From Thamnaconus septentrionalis (lineage: Eukaryota > Chordata > Actinopteri > Tetraodontiformes > Monacanthidae): a stretch of DNA of 64,000 nt. Of this stretch, positions 13,091 to 25,200 are shown piece by piece (position 1 is the first letter of the stretch; every line of letters begins with the position of its first letter). The notes under the pieces are model-generated. The model was not told where the DNA came from. It ran no database searches and was given only the letters and a program-made list of their open reading frames with translations. The position numbers and the translations under genes were made by a program. The stretch is from positions 18,602,773-18,666,772 of the forward strand of contig CM020510.1 in assembly GCA_009823395.1 (NCBI GenBank), read 5' to 3'.

Positions 13091-16000
13091 TCCCTTTGCC
13101 ACCGACACCTAGCGGGTTAGGATACATGGGCTTCCTCCCCCCCGTTTTGTTTTTCGGGGGTTGTTTTCGGCCTTTCTATGCGTTCTGATGGGACCTCTGT
13201 CGCGCAGAACGGAAGCGCACTTTGTTAATTATAATAGACTGTGTTGGAAATGGAAAATCAGCCTTCCATCGTTGAGTCTGACTGATTTGCAGGTTTCTGA
13301 CAACAATAATATTTGCTGTTCCTACAATCCAACAATATTAAAACACCTCCACAAAGGGGGAAAAAAAGCACTTGTGACGTCACAGAGAGGGCTGTTGACT
13401 TTGGTGACAGAACCCTCAGCCAGCTGTTTGTTCCACCATCTCAGATCAACTTGTGTCCTTGTTTTTCTCCTGTTTCAAACAGCACAAATCTCGATGCATC
13501 TTCCTTATGGCTGGAGGATCTGAACGTAGGGATCAACATTCCATCCTGTGACAATTTATTGTGTTTTTCGCACAGTTAACCATGCATAGATGTGCCAATG
13601 TACTGCTTGGAATGAAAATAAAAGATGAAAATGAGTGCATTACCTTTCCATTTCAAGCTGTCTTAATCGGTTAAAAGGGAAATGAAGCCATCTGTGCAAG
13701 CTGGTCAATGTTGTCTGGGATGTGTGACCAGATCCCATCTGGAGGATCTCGCTTCTTCTATGAAGATATGAACTAAAGACATGAGGGGGGGGGGTTCCCC
13801 TGTTCGAAGGGCTTTTACGGGAAAGACCTTATCATCTGACATTGCTTCACTGGATAACCTTGAGCTATCGTCACAAAGCACACAGACGTTCCAAGTGTCC
13901 CATCAAGACAATAATCAGGGGAGGTGGGGGGCATTTTTAAGGCTATTTTAAAGCAGCTCTAGGTAACTTGGACTCATAACTACTCCCTCCTGGTTGAGAA
14001 CTGCAAATACTCTTTGCCGGTGTCGTAAAGAGGAAAAATACCAGTCCTTCACGTAGGTTTGTTGACACAGGCGGCAGACTGAAGAATCGCTTGGAAAGTA
14101 ACATGCGTTACATGTTTGTTTGTTTGTTTGTTTTAAATGTTGTTATATTGTTCTCTTGAACGTGACACAACTACAATTACACAAACAAGGATAGTGTATT
14201 GCTTTGACAGACGGCAGTGTTTTGCGCTTGGTTCGCATCATTCTCGTCATGCTTGGAAATGATGTGGTGAATAATGGTTATAATATTACAACAGGTTATA
14301 AACCCGTGTAGCTGTAATGCCTACAGCAACTGTTCAGACGACGCAAGTAAACACGCTGCAGCGCTAGTTTATTGATGTGGGGAAAATACAAATAGTCGCC
14401 TAGCTGGAGCGCTCGTACGTGTTCAGGAAAAACACCAATATGAAATGCAAAACAGACATTGACAATAACGTCGTAGCAAACACTTTTATTGCTTCGTCTT
14501 TCATTGAGGTTACTTATTGTGTTCCATTCCGTCATTTTACAACCTTATGTATTTGTAACAGTAGTACGTAAGACCGCCTCTAAATAAACGTGTGATGTTG
14601 CCGTAAAGTGGTTCGCCCTGAAATGACGACACAGGAAGCCGCGTCGGGTCGTGCGTGAAAGTTACACAGTGCAGTTAAAGCTGGCACAACCGCCCTCTCA
14701 CTGCCGAGGCGGCACCATTGATCCTGTCAATCGTTTATCTACCGCTTTACTGAGTTTGGAATCATAATTTTATGGTCGAAAACGTTACCTAGAGCTGCTT
14801 TGACTACTCGCAGCAACACTGGCAGTTTTAGCAATAGGACAATGTTGCTGTTTTTTGGGGTTTTCTTTTTTACAAGAGGCTGTAAACACAGGGCTAATCG
14901 CACTGTTTCCCAGAGGTCTCCACAGCTTTGGAACAATCAATCTTGTTAAGGTTCCTCTGCTGACGTCATGCCATGATATTAGGGCCTTTATTATTACGAC
15001 GTTAACATGGAACTCCTCTGGGAAACTGAATGAAATCAGGCCTTCAGCTGATGCACAGCAATTTGTGCCACATTCACCCTCAATTTCTTTTTTTTTTTTT
15101 TTAAACACCAATTATGATGTATCCACATCGACACGTCCCAAAACTGCAAGTGACATCTCAGTCCTTCGAGCTCTGCTGGCATTCATCATTGCCATGTAAT
15201 CAGGAGCTGTTTTACTCAAGGGAGAATTTGTGGATGCAATTAACTGTCTGGAAGGCTAGAAAATCAGCAGCGTTTTGCACCCCGAAGGCACTCGGAGCGA
15301 CACAATGTACCAAGAATTTCGCATCACATCATTCCAGCCTCTGTAAATATCTCCAGAGTGAATGGCACATTTCACGCACGCCGCGTCGTGTCAAAAAAAT
15401 AAATAAATCAAACATTTGCACGATATATCCCGCTCCTCCCTGAAGGTTATCTTTGTCTTCCGTTCACACCCGAAGCTGTTGGGACGAGTGCATGTTTTCT
15501 GGAAGTTTTTAGGGGATCACCTTTGCAGTCCAGCCTTTGATGTACGAGGGCTGGAGTTGTTTGTCGGGGTGAGCGGGGCGAGAGGGAAGGTTGAAGCCTG
15601 TTTAGAATGTAAACCGCACTGCTGCCAAACAGTCGGATATCAGCAAATGCGGCAGCTATAGCGCTAATCAATTTGCTGGCGATCTCCAGCACCATCTGAA
15701 AGCGCAGTCAGCTGTGACAGTTAGACCAGCGTGGTTTGTTTTTTTTTTTTGTCTCTTTTGATCTAAAAAGTGAACAGCATAGTCATAAGAAGGGCAACTC
15801 ATCCCTTTAAATGTCTGAGTTGTGTTCCCCTCCAACATAAAAACCCAGACACCAAGTCAAAACTATCCACACAATCACACACACCCTGCTCTTGGGTTAC
15901 CTAAGCGTTGTAAAAAACAATATATCCAAATGAAAACAAATATTCTTCTTGTTCATGCATGCAGACTCCTACCACCATTGACACCTTAATGTTGCCTGTC

Positions 16001-17470
16001 TAAGTTGGTGGAAAGCAGACAGCACGGCAGTAATGCACCATTAGCTTTTAGTGTCTAAGTATACGGAGGTTGTAACAACCTGGCTCGACGGGGGGAAATG
16101 GGAGCGACATAAAACCCAGATGGAAATGGATGGGTGAAAAAAAACAACTTAGATGTTATGTTATAGGCAAGGTGAGTCAAAACTACAAATGGGAAGAATC
16201 AAAATGCGAGAACATCCCTAAAACTCAATTTCTCTAATAAATTAAAATGCTGCATGTGGCAGTTTTCAGTTTTCATTCCAACTTTGGCTCAAATCAGTGC
16301 AAGTGCCTCAGAAAATTGCCGACGGGTTGCTAATCAAAATTTTAACAGAAACTGACAAACAGGTCTATTACGTCGGCAAGAGTAATGAGACAACCTGATG
16401 AAAATTGGAGATGAAACTCAAAAAATGCACATAAAGGGTTGTTGGCAGCAGCCAGTGGCCTTAACAGAAGTACTGAAAACTTCAAGAGAAAGTCTCGTTT
16501 AAATACACACGGCACCTAGATAGACTGATTTTAATAAGCGGCTCACTAAATGTTAATTTGCTTTTTTTAATGGCTGACTTCTGTTTGGCTGCCGCCTGCA
16601 ACAGTTGTATGTTGTTGTATCTGAAACTTATCCGGTCCATCATTGAAAAACAATAGACAGCAACAAAAGAAAAAAAAAAAACCCTGAAAAACTAGACAGA
16701 GAAACAGAGAAAAAAAAAATGCTTTCTGCCGCCCACATTGGTTATGTCGAGACTTGCATCTAGGGCTGCCGCTAAATGAGAGATTGCTTCACCAGTATGG
16801 GTTCTCTCTGTCAGAGTGACGTGTAATAGGCCATAGAGGGTATACATTCAGAGCACCGTCCACATTTCCCCCCCTAAACTTTACTTTAACTCAAGTTCAC
16901 AGTGCCGGTTCTCTCCCACTGCTGAAATGGAGCCTTGACCCAAGCAAAAATAATAATGAATTTAGAAAAACACACAGCAGGCTTGAGCAGGGGGTGTTGG
17001 ACGTTGCGGCGATTTCATTTATTCAAGGCCAATATCGGGAAACAGCCTAGTCAACAAGCTGTGAATTGCGCAAGGTAGTTGTGTAAAGACGAAATTCTGT
17101 CCGATTTTGCACTCGTCATTCTCTCCTCGGCTCCTCTCCACAGCCTCTGTTTGGTCCCCAAAAACCCCCCGGTGATAGCAGCCTGTCAGTCATTCATCCC
17201 CGTTTCATTCACAGGCTGCATGGACTCAGAGCGCCATGCGCTGCCGTGCACGCGGCCCACTGTGAGCCGACTACACTGGGACTTTACAGAGTCCTCTCGA
17301 GGTCTGTGCCAGGGACGTTCGCACACTTCTTTATTCACATCTGAAGTCAGTCCCCGAGGCGGCAAGGGCTACCCACTGGAGACCCAGCATTCACATCCAT
17401 TCCAGGCACTTCCTGAGACTGACTGTAAATCCCCATGCTCAAGCCAAGCTTCCACCGTGACTTCCACAGT
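13091..17470. other. Gene-free DNA
   Basis: Nothing coding is recognised. There are two full CRE-type palindromes (TGACGTCA at 13,375 and 14,961), a (TTTG)n tract at 14,115-14,132 and A/T homopolymers. Unique GC-balanced blocks at about 14,300-14,720 and 15,440-15,720 could be regulatory. No repeat borders were found. Confidence 0.45.
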
Positions 17471-17478
17471 GACGGCGA

Positions 17479-18088
17479 CAGTGTTGTTGGGGTTACTCCA
17501 TAAAAGTAATCCAACTACCGATTACTGATGACTCCTTTAAAAAGTAATCTAATTACTTCTTTAACTACTTTGTTTCATGAGTAATCAATTACTAATTACT
17601 TTAGTTAACAAAATATACAGTAAAAGTTGAGAACGTCTTGTTTCCTGCACATAACGTACAACGAACCGCAACATTCTTTGATTTAGACGAGATGAACTCA
17701 AAATAATGTCTGTATTTCCAGCTATCAAACGCAATTTCTGTTTTTTTCTTTTGCCGTCGCCACGCACATCAATGACGTTGCACGCACGGCCGCATCATCA
17801 ATCTGCGACATTGTTGTTTTCGGTTGTTATTTCTAAATTGCAGACAATTTGTGGATAGTAAGACAAATTTTTAGCTTGCAAAATATTTCAGTAAAGTAAT
17901 GGAGTCGTTACTTGATAAAGTAATTATAATATAATTTTGTTATAATCATATAATTACCAGTTTTGCCAGAGTAATCCCATTACATATCCCATTACAAGTA
18001 GTAATCCCGAGTAATCCCCTTACATTGCTAAAAAAGTAGTTTAATTGCAGTAGTGGATTACTTAGTAATAGATTACTTGCCAACGCTG
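17479..18088. mobile_element. Non-autonomous hAT-type DNA transposon with 8-bp target duplication
   Basis: The element starts CAGTGTTGTTGGGG and ends with the inverted counterpart of CAGCGTTGGCAAG. It is flanked by perfect 8-bp direct repeats GACGGCGA (17,471-17,478 and 18,089-18,096), the hAT hallmark. The 610-bp interior is made of many GTAATC / GATTAC words and has no transposase frame. A related copy in the same orientation lies at 56,482-56,923. Confidence 0.88.
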
Positions 18089-18096
18089 GACGGCGA

Positions 18097-19737
18097 GAGA
18101 CCAAAGTCCCACTATTAATTTGGCGACGCCTGCAAAAGCTTTCTGGGAGCTGGATTCTTAGCACGGTCAACTTTTGAGCAAATGGCACCGCTGCCAATAG
18201 ACTGTCATTGCAAGATCCTCAGCAAAGATACATCTCGGCTCGGGACATTTGCGCTCAATGGGAGAGTCGACTCCCGCTTTAGACCGACTCTCCTGTTCAC
18301 TCACACACACTCAGGCTCGTGGGAGGCACAAACACATCCGGACTGCCGACTGCCATAAGGTGGCACAGCAGCCTGCCGCTCTCTGATACGGCTTCTATTA
18401 CCCAGAGTTGATGAGTTGATGTGGGCAGAATGCAAAATAAATTATTGGCGGCGGACAGCAGACTTCCGGGACGTATCAGACACTTTTCTTTTTTCCCAGC
18501 AGAAAGCGCGGGGAGACGATTCAGGAGGAGGGAGTTCAGGAGGATCTATCAGCAGAACCGCAGATGCCAGAATGATCAGCGAACCTTGAAGTCGCCCTCC
18601 GCGCAGACGCTGTGACAGCGCCTTTCCCCCCCGCCTTTTTTTACTTGGCATCAGGTCTCAGATGGTTGGCAGTCAATTAGGATAGGATGCGGAGTCACAT
18701 AATATTTTGCAGACATTCTCTGCGATGCTTGCAGAGGATGATTGTGGGTTTAAGCTGGGCAAAAATGTGGGAGTTGCTGTTTTTCGGTGAAAATATGATG
18801 ATAGACTTTTGAAATCTGGCTTTTAGGATCATCAAAATAATTCAACTTTTCAGCATAAAGGTCTTTTGAGAGTCAGTTTGGGTATTTTTTCCTCATAGGT
18901 GACCTTGATTTCCTTGGTTAAAAATAATATACCCATGTAAATCATCATGTGACATATTCATGATTATATAAATGACGATGATCTCTTACTTAGTTTGGAG
19001 GGTTTACTGATAGTTATTTTTCATTTTGCCTGTTTTTGAAGAAATCTCTTAAAGCTTCATTTTAACGCTACCAAACCCTTAACGGAAGATTTTATTTTCT
19101 TCAGCCTGTCAGAAGAACACACCTGGGTAAACCGCCAGGATGAAGGTGAAGCCAATAATAAGCGGGGACAGCCTATCTGTCTTGCCCAGTCACATGAGTT
19201 CTTTGAACAGGATGCATCATTAAGGAAATGATATGCCTTATTCCCCTGCGGACTGGAAATTCTAATACGGTTTTGTCGCAACCATATGCAGAGGCATGGA
19301 CATTTCCCCATACGCTAAATAAAAATGCAAATGACAAATTCCACACCGTGCATTACTGTATATAGGCGCCTTGGCCTGGAACTGTTCCCCTACAAACGGA
19401 CTCGCATCACCTTCGATTTACAGTGGGCGCACACACAGGTTTTGATTGAATGGTCTGACATTTGAAGAGAGATGTTCTGCCCTCTTGCCGTGAGTCAGAA
19501 ATTTAATAGCGCTGTCACCGCGCCATACAGTCCTTGGCTCCGCAAAATGTATTATTGCTGTTACTCCGAGGACGAAGCTATTGAGAATTATTTGCATTGT
19601 ACTCAAAACATATTGTTTGCATTGACCCCCCTGTACCCTAGACCGACTCTGACTCCATCCTGATTAAAACACAACTTCCTTTCGCCCTCAAAGACCTTTT
19701 GCAAGGGATGTCACTCTGGGGTTTTCACATACGTGTT
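18097..19737. other. Gene-free DNA
   Basis: No exon or clear repeat was recognised. The 18,430-18,620 segment is GC-rich and purine-rich. A T/A-rich stretch with ATG(A/T)T words runs through 18,740-19,030. Confidence 0.4.
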
Positions 19738-19740
19738 TTA

Positions 19741-20443
19741 GGGCGTATTCACACCAGGAAAGTCCTTTAGTTCGCTTTCTTTGGTCCGGACCGAAAAACA
19801 ATGTATCTTTTTTGGTTTGATGCGGTTCCTTTTCACATTGCAATTTTCGCCAAGCGTCCCAGGATTTGACCACAAACCCACATGTGTGATCGTTCCATCA
19901 TTGGACAAAACGGTCCGGCGCGGGCTAACACGGTAAAATACGGAAAGCAAACAGTCATGGAGCTCCAACGTGCTGCACTCGTTGTTCTCATAATGATTTC
20001 TTTTTCATACAGTTACAAGCCTTTGCAGGAAATTTGGAGCATCGGAGGCTTTTGATGCAACGTGGATTTTAGGATGAGACGTTTATCATTTTGCGACATC
20101 GAAGACGTAGACGAAGAATCGTCCCACGACTCATGTTAGCCTGATGGTACGACGACGTACTACTAAACTTTCTGCTATGCTAACCAAAGCAATATTTCCC
20201 ATAATGCCTGTGGCTACGGAAGCCTGTTACGTGTATACAGGTGTGTGATTTCAGAACTGGTTCGAACCGCACCATGGTTCCTTTGGAAGCGAACCGAGAA
20301 CACCTCTCCATCTCTGGCGAGGTCTCGGATCGCCTGTTTGCTCCGCACCAGAGTTCGCTGGTTTGTATTCACACCAGCCCAAAAGGTTCGCACCAGGGAC
20401 TTTAGTTTAGTCCGAACCAAGCAGTGCAGGTGTGAATACGCCC
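19741..20443. mobile_element. Non-autonomous DNA transposon, Harbinger-type
   Basis: The 703-bp element has perfect 15-bp terminal inverted repeats (GGGCGTATTCACACC) and is flanked by TTA on both sides (19,738-19,740; 20,444-20,446). A 3-bp TTA target duplication fits PIF/Harbinger. Subterminal sequences rich in GGTCCGGACC / AGTCCGAACC words add further inverted structure. The open frames inside (about 20,214-20,474) follow these repeats and do not look like transposase. Confidence 0.82.
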
Positions 20444-20446
20444 TTA

Positions 20447-21285
20447 TGTTCTGTCGGTTTTGATCTACGTACACGACGTCTTCAAGTGTTTAGCTTGGTG
20501 TTGTTTTCAAACACGCCATCAATCAAGCTGGATCTGATTGGGATGTGCAGATTCGCCCATTTGCGAATCAGCACAGACTCACGAATGGGTGAGCGCGGCG
20601 GAGCGGTTGTCGCACAAGCTTCCTGTGAAGCTGGTCCTCCGTCGGGAGAGCTGTACGAGGTGAATGATGAGCAAAACATTCGCAAACACCGCTGTCAGTC
20701 AAGCTCATTTCTGTTCATGTTGTTAAGTCGTTCTTGCCATTTATTTGAACGCTTTGACTTTATTGCATTTCTGTTATTGAACAAAACCAAAACGCTTGTC
20801 TGAGGCGGTTGCACAAACACTCGCGCAGATCTAAGAACCATCCAGACGTCGCATTACAAATGATTTTAATCAACGCAGAGTCTTGTCTTGGCTCTCTGTT
20901 GTCCTCCGCTTCCCTCCTCCCTCTCTCTGTTCCTTCCTTGTTGTTGTCCTCTGCCAACCAGCTGGCTCGTTTGCATCATCCCAGTCACCTGCATCACCCG
21001 CGCACCTGCCGCTGATCCTGCTAATTGCCGCGACTCGCTTCCCACTGTATCTAAACCTGGCCACATCTCTCGCCATTTTGTCAGTTAACCCTCTGCAGCG
21101 GAGCCACGCTCTGCCCCCGCTTTGCCGCTACCAGACTTCTCACCGCCTGTCTCTGGAGGCGACAAATTAACAGCTTGAAACATGCACGCTCTTCAGCATC
21201 TGTTTGATGGAAATTGCACTCAAAGCAAAGTCTAAGCTCCCTTTTTTTTTTTTTTTTACTATATGAACAATTATTAGAAAACTAT
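20447..21285. other. Gene-free DNA
   Basis: No gene is recognised. The stretch 20,880-21,170 is C/T-rich and gives overlapping chance frames on both strands. A long T tract precedes the next element. Confidence 0.4.
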
Positions 21286-21289
21286 TTAA

Positions 21290-21675
21290 AGTGGCAATGC
21301 GTGACTTTTTTCACGTGGCCAGCAGAGAGCGCAGCTGAGCTCAGCATGCAATCCGAACTGTAAGCCGTAGGGACGGCGTCTTCTCACTAGTCTAACGTTG
21401 CTTGGGCAGCTGCTCCAATGGGTGGGGGAGGAGGAGGCAGCAGAGATTTGCATGCACTGACATGCACAAGCACATCCGCTTTCGGCTTTGTAAACAGAAC
21501 GACAGAAAAGAGGGCTTCAGTATCAACTGACAGGGAGGGTTGTGTGATGTCACACCCTGCTCCAGAAGAAAGAACACCGCTGGAGCCTCACCATTTTTTT
21601 AAAAAAAAATTATTATTATTTTATGGCCTTCTATCTGACAATGGGAATATTGCACGGCAATCGCAAATTGCCCCT
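21290..21675. mobile_element. Short DNA transposon flanked by TTAA
   Basis: Imperfect terminal inverted repeats (AGTGGCAATGCG / AGGGGCAATTTG) border a 386-bp segment flanked by TTAA on both sides (21,286-21,289; 21,676-21,679). TTAA target duplications are typical of piggyBac and Kolobok. No transposase remains. It resembles a common teleost miniature element. Confidence 0.6.
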
Positions 21676-22017
21676 TTAAGCACCAGCCAATGCAGAGCTA
21701 CGGTTTAAATGTCGGGTGTGGAAAATTTGGCTTGATTGATGTTTTGTATATTGGTAAAAGCTTAATTCACTGCTCATAAATACAGTAATGAAAGTCTATG
21801 CTCACAGTACAATAAAAGTAATTTGGTTTCCCTGCTCTTGGAATGGTTTTCAAATATATAAGAAAATACATATAGCTCCAGTTAGCTGCCGTCGGTGCCG
21901 CAATTTTTTTTTGAAAGCCCACCTGACATTGCCCGAAATACGAAACACGCTGTCAGTCAGGCCTCCGTAAATACAATTTTTTTTTTTTTTTTATTTAATA
22001 TTTAATATATATGGGTA

Positions 22018-22110
22018 GATAAAGTCTTTATAATCTTTATTCATCCCCTGGGGAAATTCACATTTTTCAGCAGCATTCGCAGTTTAAGAGCAACAATTAG
22101 GAGAGGATTG
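22018..22110 (-). repeat. LINE 3'-tail fragment, minus orientation
   Basis: The phrase CTTTATTCATCCCCTGGGG, read on the minus strand as a CCCCAGGGG...AATAAAG tail, resembles the 3' end of abundant fish LINEs. If so, the body would lie toward higher coordinates (to about 22,260), where the sequence is A-rich and unrecognised. Confidence 0.4.
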
Positions 22111-22269
22111 TAATGAAACAAAAAAAAGCCATTCAATAAAAATGAATTCTGCACTGAATAGTTAAAGAGAAAACATTAAGCAGTATGGACAAAAATGAAG
22201 AGTAGAAAGCAAGCAGTATGAAAGCAATGAAAGCAAATAAACTCTGAATGTGAATTTGTTACTCTGAAC

Positions 22270-25200
22270 GTGACGTATCGCTGGAGCTGACAGGAGAGCA
22301 GCTTCACATCGTCTTAATGGCCCCATGGTGGTTCAGTGTAAACACTCAATTCTGAATATGAAACACATAGCCGGCGTCGACAGAAGCGAGGAGCGGCTCA
22401 GTGCCCGAGTGAGTCGACGTCCGTTTCCCGAGCAGGTTTAATTAGCATTTCCTGTGCGGCGTGCGACTGACCTCATTACCCCATGCGGCTTTACGGCGCT
22501 GGTGGCAGCTCCCCGTCTAGTTAAAATGTTAAAGTTGATCAGATTTCACGGTAGGGCTGAGAGAAAGAATGACGTCCGAGCGTCGTCGGCGGAAGGAGGA
22601 GCTGTGAGGTAAATAATAGATGGCGGCTCCGTTAAAAGCCTTTCCCTCCCGCCGTCGTCGCCTCGTGGCCGGAAGGTGAACCTGGCCGAGGAAAAGACGG
22701 TCTCGTGCAAACGGATGGCAAAGGTAGAGTTTTGGCCGGGATGAGCAGGATGCTGAGATTGTGTTTGGGGAAACCTCTTGGCCCTCACAACCAGGCTTCA
22801 CCAACAACGAGTTTGTTGTTATCTTTTCATATATCCTCTCCCATTTGCTTGGAACAGTCTGAGGGCAGATCGATTTTCACAAAAAAAAAAAAAAAAATAA
22901 GGAAAAGGTCACCGTGGTTTGAAAAACTTGAAAGCGACGCGCAGAGAATAAAGAGTAAAGTAGGTCATTCTTTTCAAAGCTGAACAGTTGGAATATTCGC
23001 TGAACCCTTTTTTTTTTTTTTTTTACCTCAGGTTGCCATCCGGCAAAGAGAGGCAGGTGGTCGGACAAATCTTCAAGTGAACATAAGCGGAACACTTTTA
23101 ATGAGACATATGGTTTTTTAAATTATTTTTTATTTCTAAAAATCTTTTATTGAGTCTGTTATCGCTTGTTTGGAACACCAGAGAGAAACACGACTGGTCA
23201 CGAAATCATCCGTAATAATGCGGAAGTAGGCAGTCGAGATAATTGGCACGCGGCCGCTCTCTCTGGCAGTGATCAACGACGGGCAAGTTTCCTGACGAGT
23301 GCTGATCACCCACTCTTGGTAGAATTTGTTCTTCCTTGTGTGCGGAGATATACTATCCCCAGGGTACGAAACAATAGGCTCAAAATTTCCATTGTTCCAA
23401 GAACAATCAATGTGCTTAATTTGCACTGAATCTTAACTTGAGTGAGCTGCCAAGCAGCACTAAACGCAGCTCTGGCATTTACCTCTTTAATGTCATTTTA
23501 AAATTGGGGTTGCACTTTAAACAACAGACGTATTTACTCATTTTACTTTTACACACTTGTAACTGTCCGATGTAACTAACATGTAATAACTAATATATAT
23601 GTATAAATAATAATGTATCTAACCCTAACCCTACTGTATGTTTGGTCATGTCAGTGTCTTTGTCCAACATTAACGATTTGAACTGAAGTGAACAATGTTT
23701 AGCTAAATCGACTGAATTATAACTAGCTGGATGACAGCAAGAAGAAAACTCGTTTGTCACCAAGAAAAGGAAGTAAGCCAGCAGTGTGGAAACATCATCC
23801 AGTCACCATCGTAGCACTACAACTAAACTGTAGAAAGCCACTTTCAAGGCATAGTTTTATGTTTTCATAGTGTCTTTATCAGCAGCCAGGCCAGACGTCA
23901 CTTCCTGCTTTGCTCTTCACTCCTGGGTTTTAAAGACAGCGAGCAGCCGTGACTTCCTGTTATCTTTGTGTTAGCTTAAACAAGGTGTTATTATTAATGG
24001 GATCCATCTGGCCTGCAGGGACCAGAAGTGTAACAGCGAGTACACTCTGATATTTATCCTTTAGCATAAAAAGCAGTGCTTCAAGACAATTCAAGCATTT
24101 CTAACTCACAATTACGACCGATGTGTCAAGTCTACGTGTGTTTTTTCACAATATATACATGAAACTTGAGGTTGATTGTTTTTTTCCTTCTTTCCCTCTA
24201 GTGTGTTCAGCCCACTTGCCAGCCCTCTGTGGACTTCTCTAATCGTGTCTGTGTGATTAATATGAAATGACAAGGCCAGTGGGGTAACATATGTTTGTTA
24301 TAGGCTGCTGTGCCATAGAATGACCTGTGAAGGTCCACTCCCCCCCCACCCCCCGTCAACCGTTCCGATGGGCGAAACATTCTGAACGATACGCATCTCT
24401 GAAAAGGCGTTGGGGGCGCTTACGGGGAGACGCTCTCGGCCGCTATTTCACTGCGCATCTTTTGGGAAATGCGCCGCAGAAAATTGCTTCAGTCACTCAA
24501 TCAGTGTCAGTGATGTGACGCTCCCCGGTCGACGCATGGGTTAGACGGATTCAGAAGGTTTTCTATTAGAGTTTGGCCCAGCGGACGCGGGAGTGTTTGG
24601 AAGTTCATCAATCCCGCTGCTGTACAATCCCGCACACCAAATGAAAAAAAAAAAAAAAAAAGTCTTTCTTTTAAAAGGAATACACTGATTTTTCAAGCAA
24701 ATTCCCACTTCTAATAAGCTTTATAGTGAGAGGTTGTGTACCAGGAAAACTTACAGTATTAGGATACATTTTTCTTTCATTCTTTTAGGTTTGTTTTTAA
24801 ATGCAAACAAAGGATGTATTAAAGAAAAACTGTATCATACAATATTTACACAAGAAAAATAATATCATCTGGTCCCAATAAGTAAAAGATAAAAAGTTTT
24901 CATTTAAACACCTTATGTTGTGGCAAATATGAATTGTTTAACTGTGCTGTGTATAATGGTCCATGCACAGTAAGTTCATGCCAAAATACAGTATTAATGA
25001 AATAATGTAATAATCTCTGTCTTTGAATCCTCGAAGCTTGTTTGAATTTCCGGAGATTTAATCGCACTGCCATCGCTGCGAAACTTCTCCACCCTTGATG
25101 GAAAAAAGTGTTTTATTGTCAAAGCGTCCTTGGCTGATGTGTGCAGAGCAGCAGTGACTGTGGCTCTTTCATCCGCTGTTTTACACAGCACCTGTGGCCG

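Noticed and set aside
20245..20290. tRNA-like GGTTCGAACC motif
   Set aside because: It is part of the inverted subterminal repeats of the Harbinger-type element; no cloverleaf could be drawn.
23618..23632. Telomere-like CTAACCC words
   Set aside because: Only two units; too short to be an interstitial telomere array.
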